Source: Cellulomonas iranensis NBRC 101100 = JCM 18110
GTDB lineage: Bacteria; Actinomycetota; Actinomycetes; Actinomycetales; Cellulomonadaceae
Direction: 5' to 3'
DNA length: 42,210 nucleotides
NCBI RefSeq assembly: GCF_001552375.1
Contig: NZ_BCRB01000027.1
Span: 1 to 42,210 of the forward strand
In this document: positions 1 through 9,533 of the stretch, one piece after another
Layout of the letters: the number at the start of each line of letters is the position of its first letter
Numbering within the stretch: the stretch's first letter is position 1
The notes under the pieces: generated by a model
The model's input: only the letters and a program-made list of their open reading frames with translations
Database searches by the model: none
Told to the model about the DNA's origin: nothing
Made by a program: the position numbers and the translations under genes

Positions 1-38
1 CGCCGCCGGGCGTCGCGGTGCCGGCGGGCGCTGCGGGC

Positions 39-2714
39 TCACGGCCGGGCACCACCCGCGGCACCACCGTCGGCCGGCGTCGCCTCCGCGCCCGCGACCT
101 CGGCGCGGGCCGCCAGCTCCGCCAGCACGACCGGGCCCAGGTCGGTCACGTCACCCGCCCCGACCGTCAGCAGCAGGTCGCCGGGGCGCGCGAGCGCGGC
201 CGCGGCCCGCGCGGCGTCCTGGCGGCCCGGCACGAACACGGCCTTGCCGGGCGTCGGCACGTGCGCGACGACGAGCGCACCCGTCACCTCGGGGTCCGGG
301 TCCTCGCGCGCCGCGTACACGTCGGTCACGACCACCGCGTCGGCGAGGTCGAACGCCGCGCCGAACTCGCGCGCGAACGTGCGCGTGCGGGAGAACAGGT
401 GCGGCTGGAACAGCACCACGACGCGACCCTCGCCCGCGACCTGGCGCGCGGTCCGCAGCAGCGCCGCGACCTCGGTCGGGTGGTGCGCGTAGTCGTCGAC
501 CACGCGCACGCCGTCCGCGCTGCCGCGGTCCTCGAAGCGGCGACCCGTCCCGACGAAGTCGCCGAGCCCGGCCGCGGCCTCCTCGCCCGGGACGCCCAGC
601 CGACGCAACGCGCACCAGGCCGCGGCCGCGTCGAGCGCCATGTGCGCACCGGCCACGCGCAGGTGCAGCACCACCGGCGGCTCGTCGCGCGGCGTCAGCT
701 CGACGCGCCACCGGCCGTCGTCGGTCGCCGTGCTCTCGCCGACGCGCACGTCCGCGTCCGGGGCCGTGCCGTACGTGCGCACCTCGACACCGCGCGTCGC
801 GAGCCGGTCGCGCACGGCCGCGACGAGGCGCGCCGACCCCGCGTCGTCCGCGCACGCGACGAGCAGCCCGCCGTCGCGCACGCGGTCGGCGAACCGCTCG
901 AACGCGGCCTCGAAGCGTTCCTGCGTGCCGTAGTGGTCCAGGTGGTCGGGCTCGACGTTCGTCACGACCGCGACGAGCGGCTCGTAGGCGAGGAACGAGC
1001 CGTCGGACTCGTCGGCCTCGGCGACGAACGGCCCCTCGCCGTGCCGCGCACCGCCGAGCGTGCCCGCGGTCGAGCGCACGACCCCGCCGATCGCGAACGA
1101 CGGGTCGGCGCCCGCGTGCACGAGCGCCGCGGCCACCATGCCCGACGTCGTCGTCTTGCCGTGCGCGCCCGCGACGGCGACCGCGTCGCGGTCCGCCATG
1201 AGCGCGGCCAGCGCCTCGGACCGGTGCAGCACCGGGACGCCGCGCTCGCGCGCCCGGGCGACCTCGGGGTTGGTGTCGCGCACCGCCGACGAGACCACGA
1301 GCGTGTCGACGTCCTCGACGTGCGCGGCGTCGTGCCCCACGTGCACCGTCACGCCCGCGGCCCGCAGCGGCGCGAGCGCCGGGCCGTCGTGCGCGTCGGA
1401 CCCGCTGACCCGCAGGCCGCGCGCCGCGAGCAGCGGCGCGACCGCCGACATCCCCGCACCGCCCACGCCGACGAGGTGCACACGGCCGAGGTCGGCCAGC
1501 GCCACCGGCCCGCGCTCCCCCGGGTCCGCGACGGCGGGGACGTGCGCCCGGCGCCCGACGGCCGCCGGTGCCGTGGCCCGCAGGTGCGCGGGCAGCTGCG
1601 CGTCGACCAGGTCCGCGACGCGCGCGGCGGCGTCGCGGACGCCGACCGCGGCGGCCGCCGCGCCCATGCGCGCGCGCGTCTGCGCCGCGTCCCCCGAGCC
1701 CAGCAGCACCGGGACGTGGGCGCGGACCCACGCCGGCGTGAGGTCGGCGTCGTCCACGAGGACCCCGCCGCCCGCGGCGACGACGCCCGCCGCGTTGAGC
1801 CGCTGCTCGCCGTTGCCGAACGGCAGGGGCACGTAGACCGCCGGGATCCCGAGCGCGGCGAGCTCGCAGACCGTGCCGGCGCCCGCGCGGCCGACGACGA
1901 CGTCCGCGACCGCGAGCGCGCGGTCCATGGCCGTGAGGTACTCCACCACGTGGTAGCGCTCGGCGCCCGGCACGCCCTCGAGCGCCGCGCGCACCTCGTC
2001 GGCCTTGCCGCGGCCCGTCAGGTGCAGCACCTGCGCACCCGTCGCGAGCAGGTCGGCGGCCGCACCGGCCACGGCACGGTTCACGCTCACCGCACCCAGC
2101 GAGCCGCCGGTGACCAGCAGCGTCGGCAGCTCGGGGTCGAGCCCGAGCGCCGCGGCACCCTCGCGGCGCGTCGCGGCGGCGTCGACGGCGCGGGCCGCGA
2201 GCAGGTCCTGCACCGCGGTGCGCAGCGGCAGGCCGGTCACCTGCGCACCCGGGAGCGCGGTGCCCTCGAACGTCACGGCGACCGCGGCCGCCCACCGCGC
2301 ACCCAGCCGGTTCGCGAGGCCCGCGCGGGCGTTCTGCTCCTGCACGACGACGGGGATCCCGCGCCGGCGCGCCGCGAGGTACGCGGGCGTCGCGACGTAC
2401 CCGCCGAACCCGACGACCACGTGCGCGTCGACCGCGTCGATCGCGTCCTGCGCGGCACGCACCGCGGCGCGCAGCCGCCCGGGCAGCCGCAGCCAGTCGG
2501 GCGTGGGACGGCGCGGCAGCGGCACGCGCGGCACGACGTGCAGGTCGTAGCCGTGCTCGGGCACGAGCCGGGACTCCAGGCCCTCGGCCGTGCCGAGCAC
2601 CGCGATCCGCCCGTGCGGGTGCCGGCGGCGCAGCTCGTCGGCGACCGCGAGCAGCGGGTTGACGTGCCCCGCGGTGCCGCCGCCCGCGAGCAGGACGCCC
2701 GGCGCGTCAGCCAC
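39..2714 (-). CDS. murG-murC: MurG-MurC fusion protein (lipid II GlcNAc transferase + UDP-MurNAc-L-alanine ligase)
   Basis: One uninterrupted 891-residue frame contains two whole enzymes. Residues 1 to about 372 are MurG, which adds GlcNAc to lipid I on the inner face of the membrane: the N-terminal GGGTAGHVNP loop is at 11-20, VGFGGYV at 101-107 and the donor-site GNGEQRLNA segment near 300. A linker of about 30 residues follows (373-403). From about 404 on it is MurC, which ligates L-Ala to UDP-MurNAc: RVHLVGVGGAGMS at 411-423, ATP loop GAHGKTTT at 516-523, EADESDGS at 566-573 and DYAHHPTE at 741-748. No stop codon lies between the halves, and each half has normal family length (about 370 and 480). 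The GTG start overlaps the ftsW stop by 8 bp. MurG and MurC are normally separate neighbouring genes. The fusion would join the first peptide ligase to the last lipid II step. A sequencing indel at the junction is the main alternative. Confidence 0.93.
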   Translation of the reverse strand: MADAPGVLLAGGGTAGHVNPLLAVADELRRRHPHGRIAVLGTAEGLESRLVPEHGYDLHVVPRVPLPRRPTPDWLRLPGRLRAAVRAAQDAIDAVDAHVVVGFGGYVATPAYLAARRRGIPVVVQEQNARAGLANRLGARWAAAVAVTFEGTALPGAQVTGLPLRTAVQDLLAARAVDAAATRREGAAALGLDPELPTLLVTGGSLGAVSVNRAVAGAAADLLATGAQVLHLTGRGKADEVRAALEGVPGAERYHVVEYLTAMDRALAVADVVVGRAGAGTVCELAALGIPAVYVPLPFGNGEQRLNAAGVVAAGGGVLVDDADLTPAWVRAHVPVLLGSGDAAQTRARMGAAAAAVGVRDAAARVADLVDAQLPAHLRATAPAAVGRRAHVPAVADPGERGPVALADLGRVHLVGVGGAGMSAVAPLLAARGLRVSGSDAHDGPALAPLRAAGVTVHVGHDAAHVEDVDTLVVSSAVRDTNPEVARARERGVPVLHRSEALAALMADRDAVAVAGAHGKTTTSGMVAAALVHAGADPSFAIGGVVRSTAGTLGGARHGEGPFVAEADESDGSFLAYEPLVAVVTNVEPDHLDHYGTQERFEAAFERFADRVRDGGLLVACADDAGSARLVAAVRDRLATRGVEVRTYGTAPDADVRVGESTATDDGRWRVELTPRDEPPVVLHLRVAGAHMALDAAAAWCALRRLGVPGEEAAAGLGDFVGTGRRFEDRGSADGVRVVDDYAHHPTEVAALLRTARQVAGEGRVVVLFQPHLFSRTRTFAREFGAAFDLADAVVVTDVYAAREDPDPEVTGALVVAHVPTPGKAVFVPGRQDAARAAAALARPGDLLLTVGAGDVTDLGPVVLAELAARAEVAGAEATPADGGAAGGARP

Positions 2715-3975
2715 GGGTCCGCCCGATCACCGCGAGCGAACGCCGCACGACCGAGGGTCGAGCGGCGAGCGCCTCGGCGGCGCCCGGCTCGGAACGGGCG
2801 AACGAGAGCAGCATGCCCAGGGCGGCCATGGTCATGATGAGTGCGGAACCTCCGGCGGAGACGAGCGGCAGCGGCACCCCGATGACGGGGGCCAGTCCGA
2901 TGACGACGGCGATGTTGACCAGCGCCTGCCCGACGATCCACGCGAAGGCGGCCGCGGTGGCGATCTTCACGAAGGGGTCCGGGTGACGGCGCATGATGCG
3001 GACCATCGCGAACGCGAGCAGCGCGAACAGCGCGAGCACGAGCAGCGTGCCGACCATGCCGAGCTCCTCGCCGAGGATCGCGAAGATGAAGTCGTTGTGG
3101 GCGGCCGGCAGGTAGGACCACTTCTCGGCGCTCTGCCCGAGGCCGACGCCGCTCCAGCCGCCCGTCGCCAGGCCGTAGCCCGCGTGCAGCGTCTGGTAGC
3201 ACTCGTTCTGCACGTCGCAGTCCGCCGACAGCCACGACATGATGCGCGCCATCCGGTTCTCGCTGCCGATCGCGAGCGCCGCGACGCCCGCCGCGGCCAC
3301 CGCGCCGGCGACCGCGAAGATCCGCAGGGGCACGCCCGCGACGAACATCGCCCCGGCCACGAGCAGCACCATCACCATCGCGGTGCCCAGGTCGTGCCCG
3401 AGGAGCACCACGCCGATCGCGACGCCGGCCACCGGGACGGCGGGCACCAGCGCGTGCTGCCACTCGTGCAGCAGCCGCAGCTTGCGCGAGAGCACCGCCG
3501 CGAGCCACACCACGAGCGCGAGCTTGACCGCCTCCGAGGGCTGCGCCGTGAAGCCCGGCACGCACACCCAGTTGCGGTTGCCGCCCGCACCGCACCCGAG
3601 CGGCGTGAACACCAGCAGCTGGAACACCACGGCGAACCCCAGCAGCGGCCACGCCGCCGCCCGCATGAGACGCACGGGCACCCGCGACAGCACGAGGAGC
3701 ACGGGCAGCCCCATGAGCGCGTACTGCGCCTGGCTGAAGAACACCGCGTACGGCGACTTCCCGGCCGCGAGCGACTCGACGCTCGAGCTCGAAAGCACCA
3801 TGACCAGCCCGATCGCGACGAGCAGCAGCGTCGCCCCGAGCAGCACGTAGTAGCTCGTCACGGCGGAGTTCCAGGTGCCGAGGAACGCGGGCTCGCGCAC
3901 CTCGGGCGTGCCGCCGGGCGGCGTGACCGCGCGGGTCGGTGCGCTGCGCGGGCGCGCGTCGGGGCCGGGCGTCAC
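2707..3975 (-). CDS. ftsW: FtsW, septal SEDS peptidoglycan polymerase
   Basis: This 422-residue polytopic protein of the SEDS family polymerises lipid II at the division septum together with the class B PBP encoded upstream (FtsI). About ten hydrophobic segments are visible, beginning at YYVLLGATLLLVAIGLVMVL after a cytoplasmic tail of about 40 residues. Family signatures include QPSEAVKLALV, the large extracellular loop around AEKWSYLPAAHNDFIFAILGEELG, and the late loop PLPLVSAGGSA. The extracellular loops carry several Cys (GCGAGGNRNWVCVPG and DCDVQNECYQT) that could form disulfides. The GTG start overlaps the murD stop as GTGA, and the 3' end overlaps the murG-murC start. RodA is the paralogous alternative, but position in the dcw cluster favours FtsW. 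Confidence 0.96.
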   Translation of the reverse strand: MTPGPDARPRSAPTRAVTPPGGTPEVREPAFLGTWNSAVTSYYVLLGATLLLVAIGLVMVLSSSSVESLAAGKSPYAVFFSQAQYALMGLPVLLVLSRVPVRLMRAAAWPLLGFAVVFQLLVFTPLGCGAGGNRNWVCVPGFTAQPSEAVKLALVVWLAAVLSRKLRLLHEWQHALVPAVPVAGVAIGVVLLGHDLGTAMVMVLLVAGAMFVAGVPLRIFAVAGAVAAAGVAALAIGSENRMARIMSWLSADCDVQNECYQTLHAGYGLATGGWSGVGLGQSAEKWSYLPAAHNDFIFAILGEELGMVGTLLVLALFALLAFAMVRIMRRHPDPFVKIATAAAFAWIVGQALVNIAVVIGLAPVIGVPLPLVSAGGSALIMTMAALGMLLSFARSEPGAAEALAARPSVVRRSLAVIGRTRG

Positions 3976-5441
3976 GGCGCGCCGTCCGCGCGCCGCTCCT
4001 GCCCGGCGTCGTCGCCCCCGAGGCGGTGGACGGCCGCGGCGAACGCGTCGCCGCGCGCGGCGTACGAGGTGAACTGGTCCATCGACGCGCAGGCCGGCGC
4101 CAGCAGCACGGTCACGGGCACGCCCTCCGGCGCACCGGCGGCGAGCCGGCGCGCGGCGGTCACGGCGCGGTCCATCACCGGTTCAGTGTCACCGGCGTCC
4201 ACCTCGAAGACCGGGACGTCGGGCGCGTGTCGGGCGAGCGCGTCGCGCAGCGGCGCACGGTCCACGCCGACGAGCACGACGCCGCGCAGCCGGTCGCGCC
4301 GCTCGCGCACGAGGTCGTCGAACTCCGCGCCCTTGGCGAGGCCGCCCGCGACCCACACGACCGACCCGGGCTCGAAGGCCGCGAGCGAGGCCGACGCGGC
4401 GTGCGCGTTGGTCGCCTTCGAGTCGTCGACGTACGCGACGTCGTCGACGCGGCCGACCGTCACGATGCGGTGCGCCCCGGGCGCGAACGCCCGCAGCCCG
4501 TCCCGCACGTGCGCGGGCTCGACGCCGTGCGCGAGCGCGAGCGCGGCCGCCGCGAGGGCGTTGCGCACGACGTGCGGCGGCACGACGCCGCCCGGCCCGG
4601 CGAGCTGCGCCAGGTCCGCGAGCGTGCCGAGCTCGGCCGCGTGCGTGTGCCGCAGCCGCGCGAAGCCCCGGTCGACGAGCACGTCGTCGACCAGCCCCAC
4701 CTGCCCCACGGCGGGCGTGCCGAGCGTGAAACCGACGGCGACGCAGCCGTCGACGACGTCCGCGTCGCGCACGAGCCGCTCGGTCACGGGCTGGTTCGCG
4801 TCGTAGACGCACGCGACCTGCGCGTGCTCGTAGATGCGACCCTTGTCCGCCGCGTACGCCTCGAGCGACCCGTGCCAGTCGAGGTGGTCGGGGGCGACGT
4901 TCAGCACCGCCGCGGCCTGCGCCGACATCGAGGACGTGTGGTGCAGCTGGAAGCTCGACAGCTCGACCGCGAGCACGTCGAGCGCGGGGTCGACGGCCGC
5001 GAGCACGACCGGCGTGCCGACGTTGCCCACCGCGAGCGTGCGCCGACCGGCGGCGCGCAGGATCGACTCGAGCATCCCGACGGTCGTCGTCTTGCCGTTC
5101 GTCCCCGTGACGGCGAGCCACGGCGCGGGGCCGTCGCCGCCGTCGCGCGGCACGCGGACGTGCCACGCGAGCTCGACCTCGCTCCAGACGGGCACGTCGC
5201 GCTCGCGCGCCGCGACCAGCAGCGCGTGGTGCGGCGGCAGGCCCGGCGACGCGACGACGAGGTCCGCGCCGGCGAGACCGTCGGCGACCAGGACCGCGAC
5301 GTCGTGCGCGTCCGCCTCCGGCGCGCGGTCGTCGTACGTCACGACGCGGGCGCCGCGGTCGGCCAGCACCTGCGCCGCTGCGCGCCCCGAGACCCCGAGG
5401 CCCGCGACCAGCACGGTGCGACCGTCGAAACGTGCGTCCAC
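3972..5441 (-). CDS. murD: MurD, UDP-MurNAc-L-alanine:D-glutamate ligase
   Basis: Cytoplasmic Mur ligase that adds D-Glu to UDP-MurNAc-L-Ala, 489 residues, slightly above the usual 440-480. The N-terminal Rossmann domain starts with VLVAGLGVSGRAAAQVL (10-26). The ATP-binding loop GTNGKTTT is at 113-120, ELSSFQLHHT follows, and APDHLDWHGS matches the Mg-binding region of the central domain. The C-terminal domain carries DDSKATN and LLAPACASMDQF. The GTG start directly abuts the mraY stop (TAG at 5442-5444), and its 3' end overlaps ftsW by 4 nt, so translation is probably coupled. In this cluster MurD acts after the MurC half of the fusion and before MurE. Confidence 0.97.
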   Translation of the reverse strand: MDARFDGRTVLVAGLGVSGRAAAQVLADRGARVVTYDDRAPEADAHDVAVLVADGLAGADLVVASPGLPPHHALLVAARERDVPVWSEVELAWHVRVPRDGGDGPAPWLAVTGTNGKTTTVGMLESILRAAGRRTLAVGNVGTPVVLAAVDPALDVLAVELSSFQLHHTSSMSAQAAAVLNVAPDHLDWHGSLEAYAADKGRIYEHAQVACVYDANQPVTERLVRDADVVDGCVAVGFTLGTPAVGQVGLVDDVLVDRGFARLRHTHAAELGTLADLAQLAGPGGVVPPHVVRNALAAAALALAHGVEPAHVRDGLRAFAPGAHRIVTVGRVDDVAYVDDSKATNAHAASASLAAFEPGSVVWVAGGLAKGAEFDDLVRERRDRLRGVVLVGVDRAPLRDALARHAPDVPVFEVDAGDTEPVMDRAVTAARRLAAGAPEGVPVTVLLAPACASMDQFTSYAARGDAFAAAVHRLGGDDAGQERRADGAP

Positions 5442-6524
5442 CTACTGCGCCACCCACTCCGCGTAGAAGATCCCGACGCCGAGCGCCACGAACAGCCCGG
5501 CGATGATCCAGAACCGGATGACGATCGTCACCTCGCCCCACCCCGACAGCTCGAAGTGGTGGTGCAGCGGCGCCATCTTGAACACCCGTCTGCCGGTCAT
5601 CTTGAAGAAGCCGATCTGGATGACGTCCGACAGCACGATGAGCACGAAGAGCCCGCCGATGATCGCGCCGAGGATCTCGGTGCGCGTGAGGATCGTGAGA
5701 GCCGCGAGCGCACCGCCCAGCGCGAGCGAGCCGGTGTCGCCCATGAAGATCTTCGCGGGGCTGGCGTTCCACCACAGGAAGCCGAACAGCGCTCCCGTGA
5801 TGGCTGCGGCGACCACCGCGAGGTCCAGCGGGTCGCGCGTCTCGTAGCACCGTGGCCCTGCGGACAGGATCGCCTGGCAGCTCTGGTTGAACTGCCACAC
5901 CCCGACCAGGACGTACGCGCCGAACACGATGAGCGACACGCCCGTCGCGAGGCCGTCGAGGCCGTCGGTGAGGTTCACCGCGTTCGACCACGCGGTGATG
6001 AGGAAGTTGGCCCAGACCACGAACAGCACGAGGCCGACCGTGACGCCCGCGAACGCGAGGTCGAGGTTCGTGTCACGGATGAACGAGATGCGCGTCGACG
6101 CGGGCGTGCGGAACTGCCCGTTGGGGAACTGCAGCGCGAGCACCGAGAACACGACGCCCACGACGCCCTGGCCCACGATCTTCCACAGCGGCGACAGCCC
6201 GAGGGACCGTTGCCGGGAGATCTTGATGAAGTCGTCGAGGAAGCCGACGACCCCCAGCCCGGTCATGAGGAACAGCGCGAGCAGCGCGGACGCGCTCGGA
6301 CGGGTCCCCGTCAGCAGCAGGCCGAGCGCCCAGCCGACGAGCGTCGCGCCGATGATGACGACGCCGCCCATCGTGGGCGTGCCACGCTTGGTGAAGTGCG
6401 CGGTCGGCCCGTCCTGCCGGATGAACTGACCGTACTGACGACGGACCAGGAACCGGATGAACAGCGGCGTGCCGAGCAGCGCGAGCAGCATCGAGATGCC
6501 GCCCGAGATCAGGACGGCCCTCAT
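5442..6524 (-). CDS. mraY: MraY, phospho-MurNAc-pentapeptide translocase
   Basis: Integral membrane enzyme of 360 residues that transfers phospho-MurNAc-pentapeptide to undecaprenyl phosphate, giving lipid I. About ten hydrophobic segments are present. Signatures include PTMGG (50-54), the Asp pair in FLDDF (97-98), [12 protein letters not shown] (181-192), [11 protein letters not shown] (261-271) and MAPLHHHFE (317-325). The frame stays open upstream for 50 more codons, but that stretch is Arg/Gly-rich shadow of murF. I chose the ATG at 6524 because MRAVLISGG is the family N-terminus and it forms an ATGA overlap with the murF stop. Extra loop residues around [19 protein letters not shown] contain two Cys that could form an extracellular disulfide. 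Confidence 0.97.
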   Translation of the reverse strand: MRAVLISGGISMLLALLGTPLFIRFLVRRQYGQFIRQDGPTAHFTKRGTPTMGGVVIIGATLVGWALGLLLTGTRPSASALLALFLMTGLGVVGFLDDFIKISRQRSLGLSPLWKIVGQGVVGVVFSVLALQFPNGQFRTPASTRISFIRDTNLDLAFAGVTVGLVLFVVWANFLITAWSNAVNLTDGLDGLATGVSLIVFGAYVLVGVWQFNQSCQAILSAGPRCYETRDPLDLAVVAAAITGALFGFLWWNASPAKIFMGDTGSLALGGALAALTILTRTEILGAIIGGLFVLIVLSDVIQIGFFKMTGRRVFKMAPLHHHFELSGWGEVTIVIRFWIIAGLFVALGVGIFYAEWVAQ

Positions 6525-7951
6525 GCGTCGGCCCCCGTCAGCACGTCGCCGAGGCGCCACAGGCCGGCGCCGTACGACGACTTCACGAGCACGACGTCGC
6601 CCGCGCGGAGCTCGTCCGCGAGGAACGCGGCCGCGGCGTCGACGTCGTCGGCCAGCACGACCTCGTCGCCCCACGACCCCTCGTGGTTGGCCCCGTCGCG
6701 GATCGCACGCGCGCCCTCGCCGACGACGACCGTGAGCCCGATGTTGAGGCGCACCACGAGCCGTCCGATCGCGTCGTGCGCCGTGCGGTGCTCGTCGCCC
6801 AGCTCGAGCATCTCGCCGAGCACCGCGACCGAGCGACGCTCACGCCCGGCGATGACCGCGAGCGCCTTGAGCGCGGCGCGCATCGAGTCCGGGTTGGCGT
6901 TGTACGAGTCGTCGACCACGGTCACGCCGTCGGGGCGGTCCACGACGTGCATGCGGTGCGGCGACAGCGCGTCGGCCGCGGACAGGCCCGCGACGACGTC
7001 GTCCAGGTCGAGACCGACCGCGAGCGCGCACGCCGCGGCAGCGAGCGCGTTGTGCACGTGGTGCTCCCCCACGAGCCGCAGCTCCACGCGACGCTCGTGG
7101 GTCGCGCCGTCCACGGCGTGCACGAGCGTGAACGACGCGCGACCGAGCCCGTCGAGACGCACGTCCGCCGCGCGCACCTGCGCGTCGGGCGCGACGCCGA
7201 ACAGCACGACCGGGCCGGGGGCCTGCGCGGCCATCGCGCGCACGCGGTGGTCGTCGGCGTTGAGCACGGCCGTGCCGTCGGGCACGAGCCCCGCGACGAT
7301 CTCCGCCTTGGCGCGCGCGACGTCCTCGACCGTGCCGCCGAAGCCGCCCAGGTGGGCGTGGCCCACCAGCAGGACAGCGGCGACGTCGGGGGGTGCGACG
7401 TCGGTGAGGTACGTGAGGTGGCCGGGGCCGCTCGCGCCCATCTCCAGCACGAGGAACCGCGTGGCCTCGTCGGCGCGCAGCACCGTGAGCGGCAGCCCGA
7501 TCTCGTTGTTGAACGACCGCACGGGCGCGACCGTGGGGCCCGCCGCGCCGCACAGCTGCGCGAGCAGGTCCTTGGTCGTGGTCTTGCCGACCGATCCGGT
7601 GACGCCCAGCACGCGCAGGCCGCTGCCGCCGGGGGCCGCCGCGGCCTCGCGCAGGCGCACCAGCACGTCGCGGGCCAGGTCGCCCAGCGCGCGCTCGACG
7701 TCGGGCACCACGACGCACGGGACGCCGTCGAGGGCGCGCGAGGCGAGCACCAGCGCGGCGCCGGCCTCGACGGCCGCGGGCGCGTAGTCGTGCCCGTCGA
7801 CGTGCTCGCCGGGCAGCGCGACGAACAGGCCGCCGGTCAGCGCCTCGCGCGAGTCGACGACGACCGGGCCGGTGACGACCTGGTGCGCGGGGACGCCGGC
7901 GAGCGTGCCGCCGGTCGCGGCCGCGATCTCCGCGGCGGTGAGGGCGATCAC
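6521..7951 (-). CDS. murF: MurF, UDP-MurNAc-tripeptide:D-Ala-D-Ala ligase
   Basis: Cytoplasmic Mur ligase of 476 residues that attaches D-Ala-D-Ala and completes the UDP-MurNAc-pentapeptide used by MraY. The N-terminal domain contains [18 protein letters not shown] (residues 31-48), the substrate-binding signature shared by MurE and MurF. The ATP loop GSVGKTTT is at 119-126, followed by [13 protein letters not shown], which is diagnostic for MurF rather than MurE. The C-terminal domain carries [13 protein letters not shown]. The GTG start at 7951 overlaps the murE stop as GTGA, and the gene end overlaps mraY as ATGA. No anomaly is visible. Confidence 0.97.
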   Translation of the reverse strand: MIALTAAEIAAATGGTLAGVPAHQVVTGPVVVDSREALTGGLFVALPGEHVDGHDYAPAAVEAGAALVLASRALDGVPCVVVPDVERALGDLARDVLVRLREAAAAPGGSGLRVLGVTGSVGKTTTKDLLAQLCGAAGPTVAPVRSFNNEIGLPLTVLRADEATRFLVLEMGASGPGHLTYLTDVAPPDVAAVLLVGHAHLGGFGGTVEDVARAKAEIVAGLVPDGTAVLNADDHRVRAMAAQAPGPVVLFGVAPDAQVRAADVRLDGLGRASFTLVHAVDGATHERRVELRLVGEHHVHNALAAAACALAVGLDLDDVVAGLSAADALSPHRMHVVDRPDGVTVVDDSYNANPDSMRAALKALAVIAGRERRSVAVLGEMLELGDEHRTAHDAIGRLVVRLNIGLTVVVGEGARAIRDGANHEGSWGDEVVLADDVDAAAAFLADELRAGDVVLVKSSYGAGLWRLGDVLTGADA

Positions 7952-9510
7952 GCGTGCTGCTCCCGGCGCTCGGCGCGGGCGGCGAGGAACACGTCACGGT
8001 CGTTGTAGCGGTGGAACACCCCGGCGATCTCCTGGGTCGGCTCGTGGCCCTTGCCCGTGACGATCACGGTGTCGTCCGGACCAGCCAGACGAAGGGCGTC
8101 GCGGATGGCCTGCGCGCGGCTGGTCGCCTCGTGCACGTCGGCCAGGTCGGGGCGCACGTCGCGCACGCCCTCGAGGATGGCGGCCCGGATGGACGCGGGG
8201 TCCTCCGAGCGCGGGTTCTCGTCGGTGACCACGAGCACGTCGGCCAGCCGCGCGCCGACCTGCCCCATGATCGGGCGCTTGCCGCGGTCGCGGTCGCCGT
8301 CGGACCCGTAGACCAGCACGAGCCGGCCCGGCGTGATCGGGCGCACCGCCTCGAGCGCGAGCGTGAGCGCGTCGGGCGTGTGCGCGTAGTCGACGAGGCA
8401 CAGCGGCCAGCCGTCGCCGCGCTCGACGACGCGCTCCATGCGTCCCGGGATCGCGTGCGCGCGCCCGACCGCGTCGATCGCGGCGCCCAGCGGCACGCCC
8501 GCGGCGTGCGCGAGCACGACGGCCAGGGCGGCGTTCGACACGTTGACGAGACCCGGCAGCGGGCTGTGCGCCTCGTGCACGCGGCCGTCGGGCCCGCGCA
8601 GCGAGAACCGCGAGCCCACGCCGTCGAGGCCCACGTCGGCGTCGACCACGACCCAGTCGGCACCCGCGCACACCGGGCTGCCCGCGCGCGTCGCGACGCT
8701 CTCGACCGGGATCGGCGCCTCCTCGGCGAGACGCTGGCCCCACACGTCGTCCACGACGACGACGCCGCGGCGCGCCTGCTCGGGCGAGAACAGCCGCGAC
8801 TTCGCGCGGAAATACCCCTCCATGTCGCCGTGGAAGTCGAGGTGGTCGCGCTGCAGGTTCGTGAAGCCCACGACGTCGAACCGCGTGCCGAGCACGCGCC
8901 CCAGGGCGAGCGCGTGCGACGAGACCTCGGTCGTCAGCGCCGTCGCGCCGCGTTCGCGCGCGAGCGCGAGCAGCGACTGCAGGACGGGCGCCTCGACGGT
9001 CGTGCGCGGGCTCTCGACCGCGTCGTCGCCGATCCGCAGCTCGACCGTGCCCAGCACGGCGGTGCGCTCGTGCACGGCCCGCAGCGCGGCGTCGACGAAG
9101 TACGTCGTCGTGGTCTTGCCGTTCGTGCCGGTGACGCCGACGGTCACGAGGCGCTCGCCGGGGTCGCCCAGCGCCCACGCGGCCACCGGCCCGGCCAGCA
9201 GCCGGGGGTCGTCGGCGAGGAGCACCGGCGTGCCGGCGGGCACGAGCGCGGCGCCCTCGTCGTCGGTCAGCACGGCCACGGCCCCGCGCGCGACCGCGTC
9301 GGCCGCGAACCGTGCGCCGTGGACCTTCAGGCCCGGCACCGCGACGAAGAGGTCGCCCGGCGCCACGTCGCCGCTCGCCATGGACACACCCGTGAAGGTG
9401 GTCCCGGCGGCGTCGGGGCCGGTGGTCCGCAGCGCGAACGCCGCGACGAGGTCGTCGACCCTGCGGGCCGGCGGGTGCTCAGGGCGCAGCCGGCCCAGGG
9501 GGGACGTCAT
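7948..9510 (-). CDS. murE: MurE, UDP-MurNAc-L-Ala-D-Glu:diamino acid ligase
   Basis: Cytoplasmic Mur ligase, 520 residues, that adds the third (diamino) residue of the stem peptide. Features: GVSMASGDVAPGDLFVAVPG (41-60), ATP loop GTNGKTTT (128-135), EVSSHAL (195-201), DHLDFHG (222-228), DYAHTPDAL (374-382) and GDRDRGKRP (405-413). The pocket that chooses the diamino acid reads D430-E-N-P-R434, where DAP-adding enzymes normally have DNPR preceded by Asp or Ser; here Glu takes the place of the motif's Asp while Asn, Pro and Arg are kept. The motif therefore resembles the DAP type, although Cellulomonas is known for ornithine, so I leave the substrate open. The frame is open far upstream through ftsI in another frame; ATG 9510 begins the recognisable N-terminus. 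The gap to the ftsI stop is 23 nt, the largest within this stretch of the cluster. Confidence 0.96.
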   Translation of the reverse strand: MTSPLGRLRPEHPPARRVDDLVAAFALRTTGPDAAGTTFTGVSMASGDVAPGDLFVAVPGLKVHGARFAADAVARGAVAVLTDDEGAALVPAGTPVLLADDPRLLAGPVAAWALGDPGERLVTVGVTGTNGKTTTTYFVDAALRAVHERTAVLGTVELRIGDDAVESPRTTVEAPVLQSLLALARERGATALTTEVSSHALALGRVLGTRFDVVGFTNLQRDHLDFHGDMEGYFRAKSRLFSPEQARRGVVVVDDVWGQRLAEEAPIPVESVATRAGSPVCAGADWVVVDADVGLDGVGSRFSLRGPDGRVHEAHSPLPGLVNVSNAALAVVLAHAAGVPLGAAIDAVGRAHAIPGRMERVVERGDGWPLCLVDYAHTPDALTLALEAVRPITPGRLVLVYGSDGDRDRGKRPIMGQVGARLADVLVVTDENPRSEDPASIRAAILEGVRDVRPDLADVHEATSRAQAIRDALRLAGPDDTVIVTGKGHEPTQEIAGVFHRYNDRDVFLAARAERREQHA

Positions 9511-9533
9511 GGGGAGGAATCTACCCCGGTCGG

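Noticed and set aside
1..38. Start of ftsQ downstream of murC
   Set aside because: Only 38 bases are available after the stop; no ribosome binding site or start can be assigned.
18..2837. 939-codon plus-strand frame opposite murG-murC
   Set aside because: Arg/His/Val-rich, no domain; a by-product of GC-rich codon use opposite a clear gene. The same applies to long frames at 2590-4806, 3939-7787, 15747-18590 (minus) and 34836-38984.
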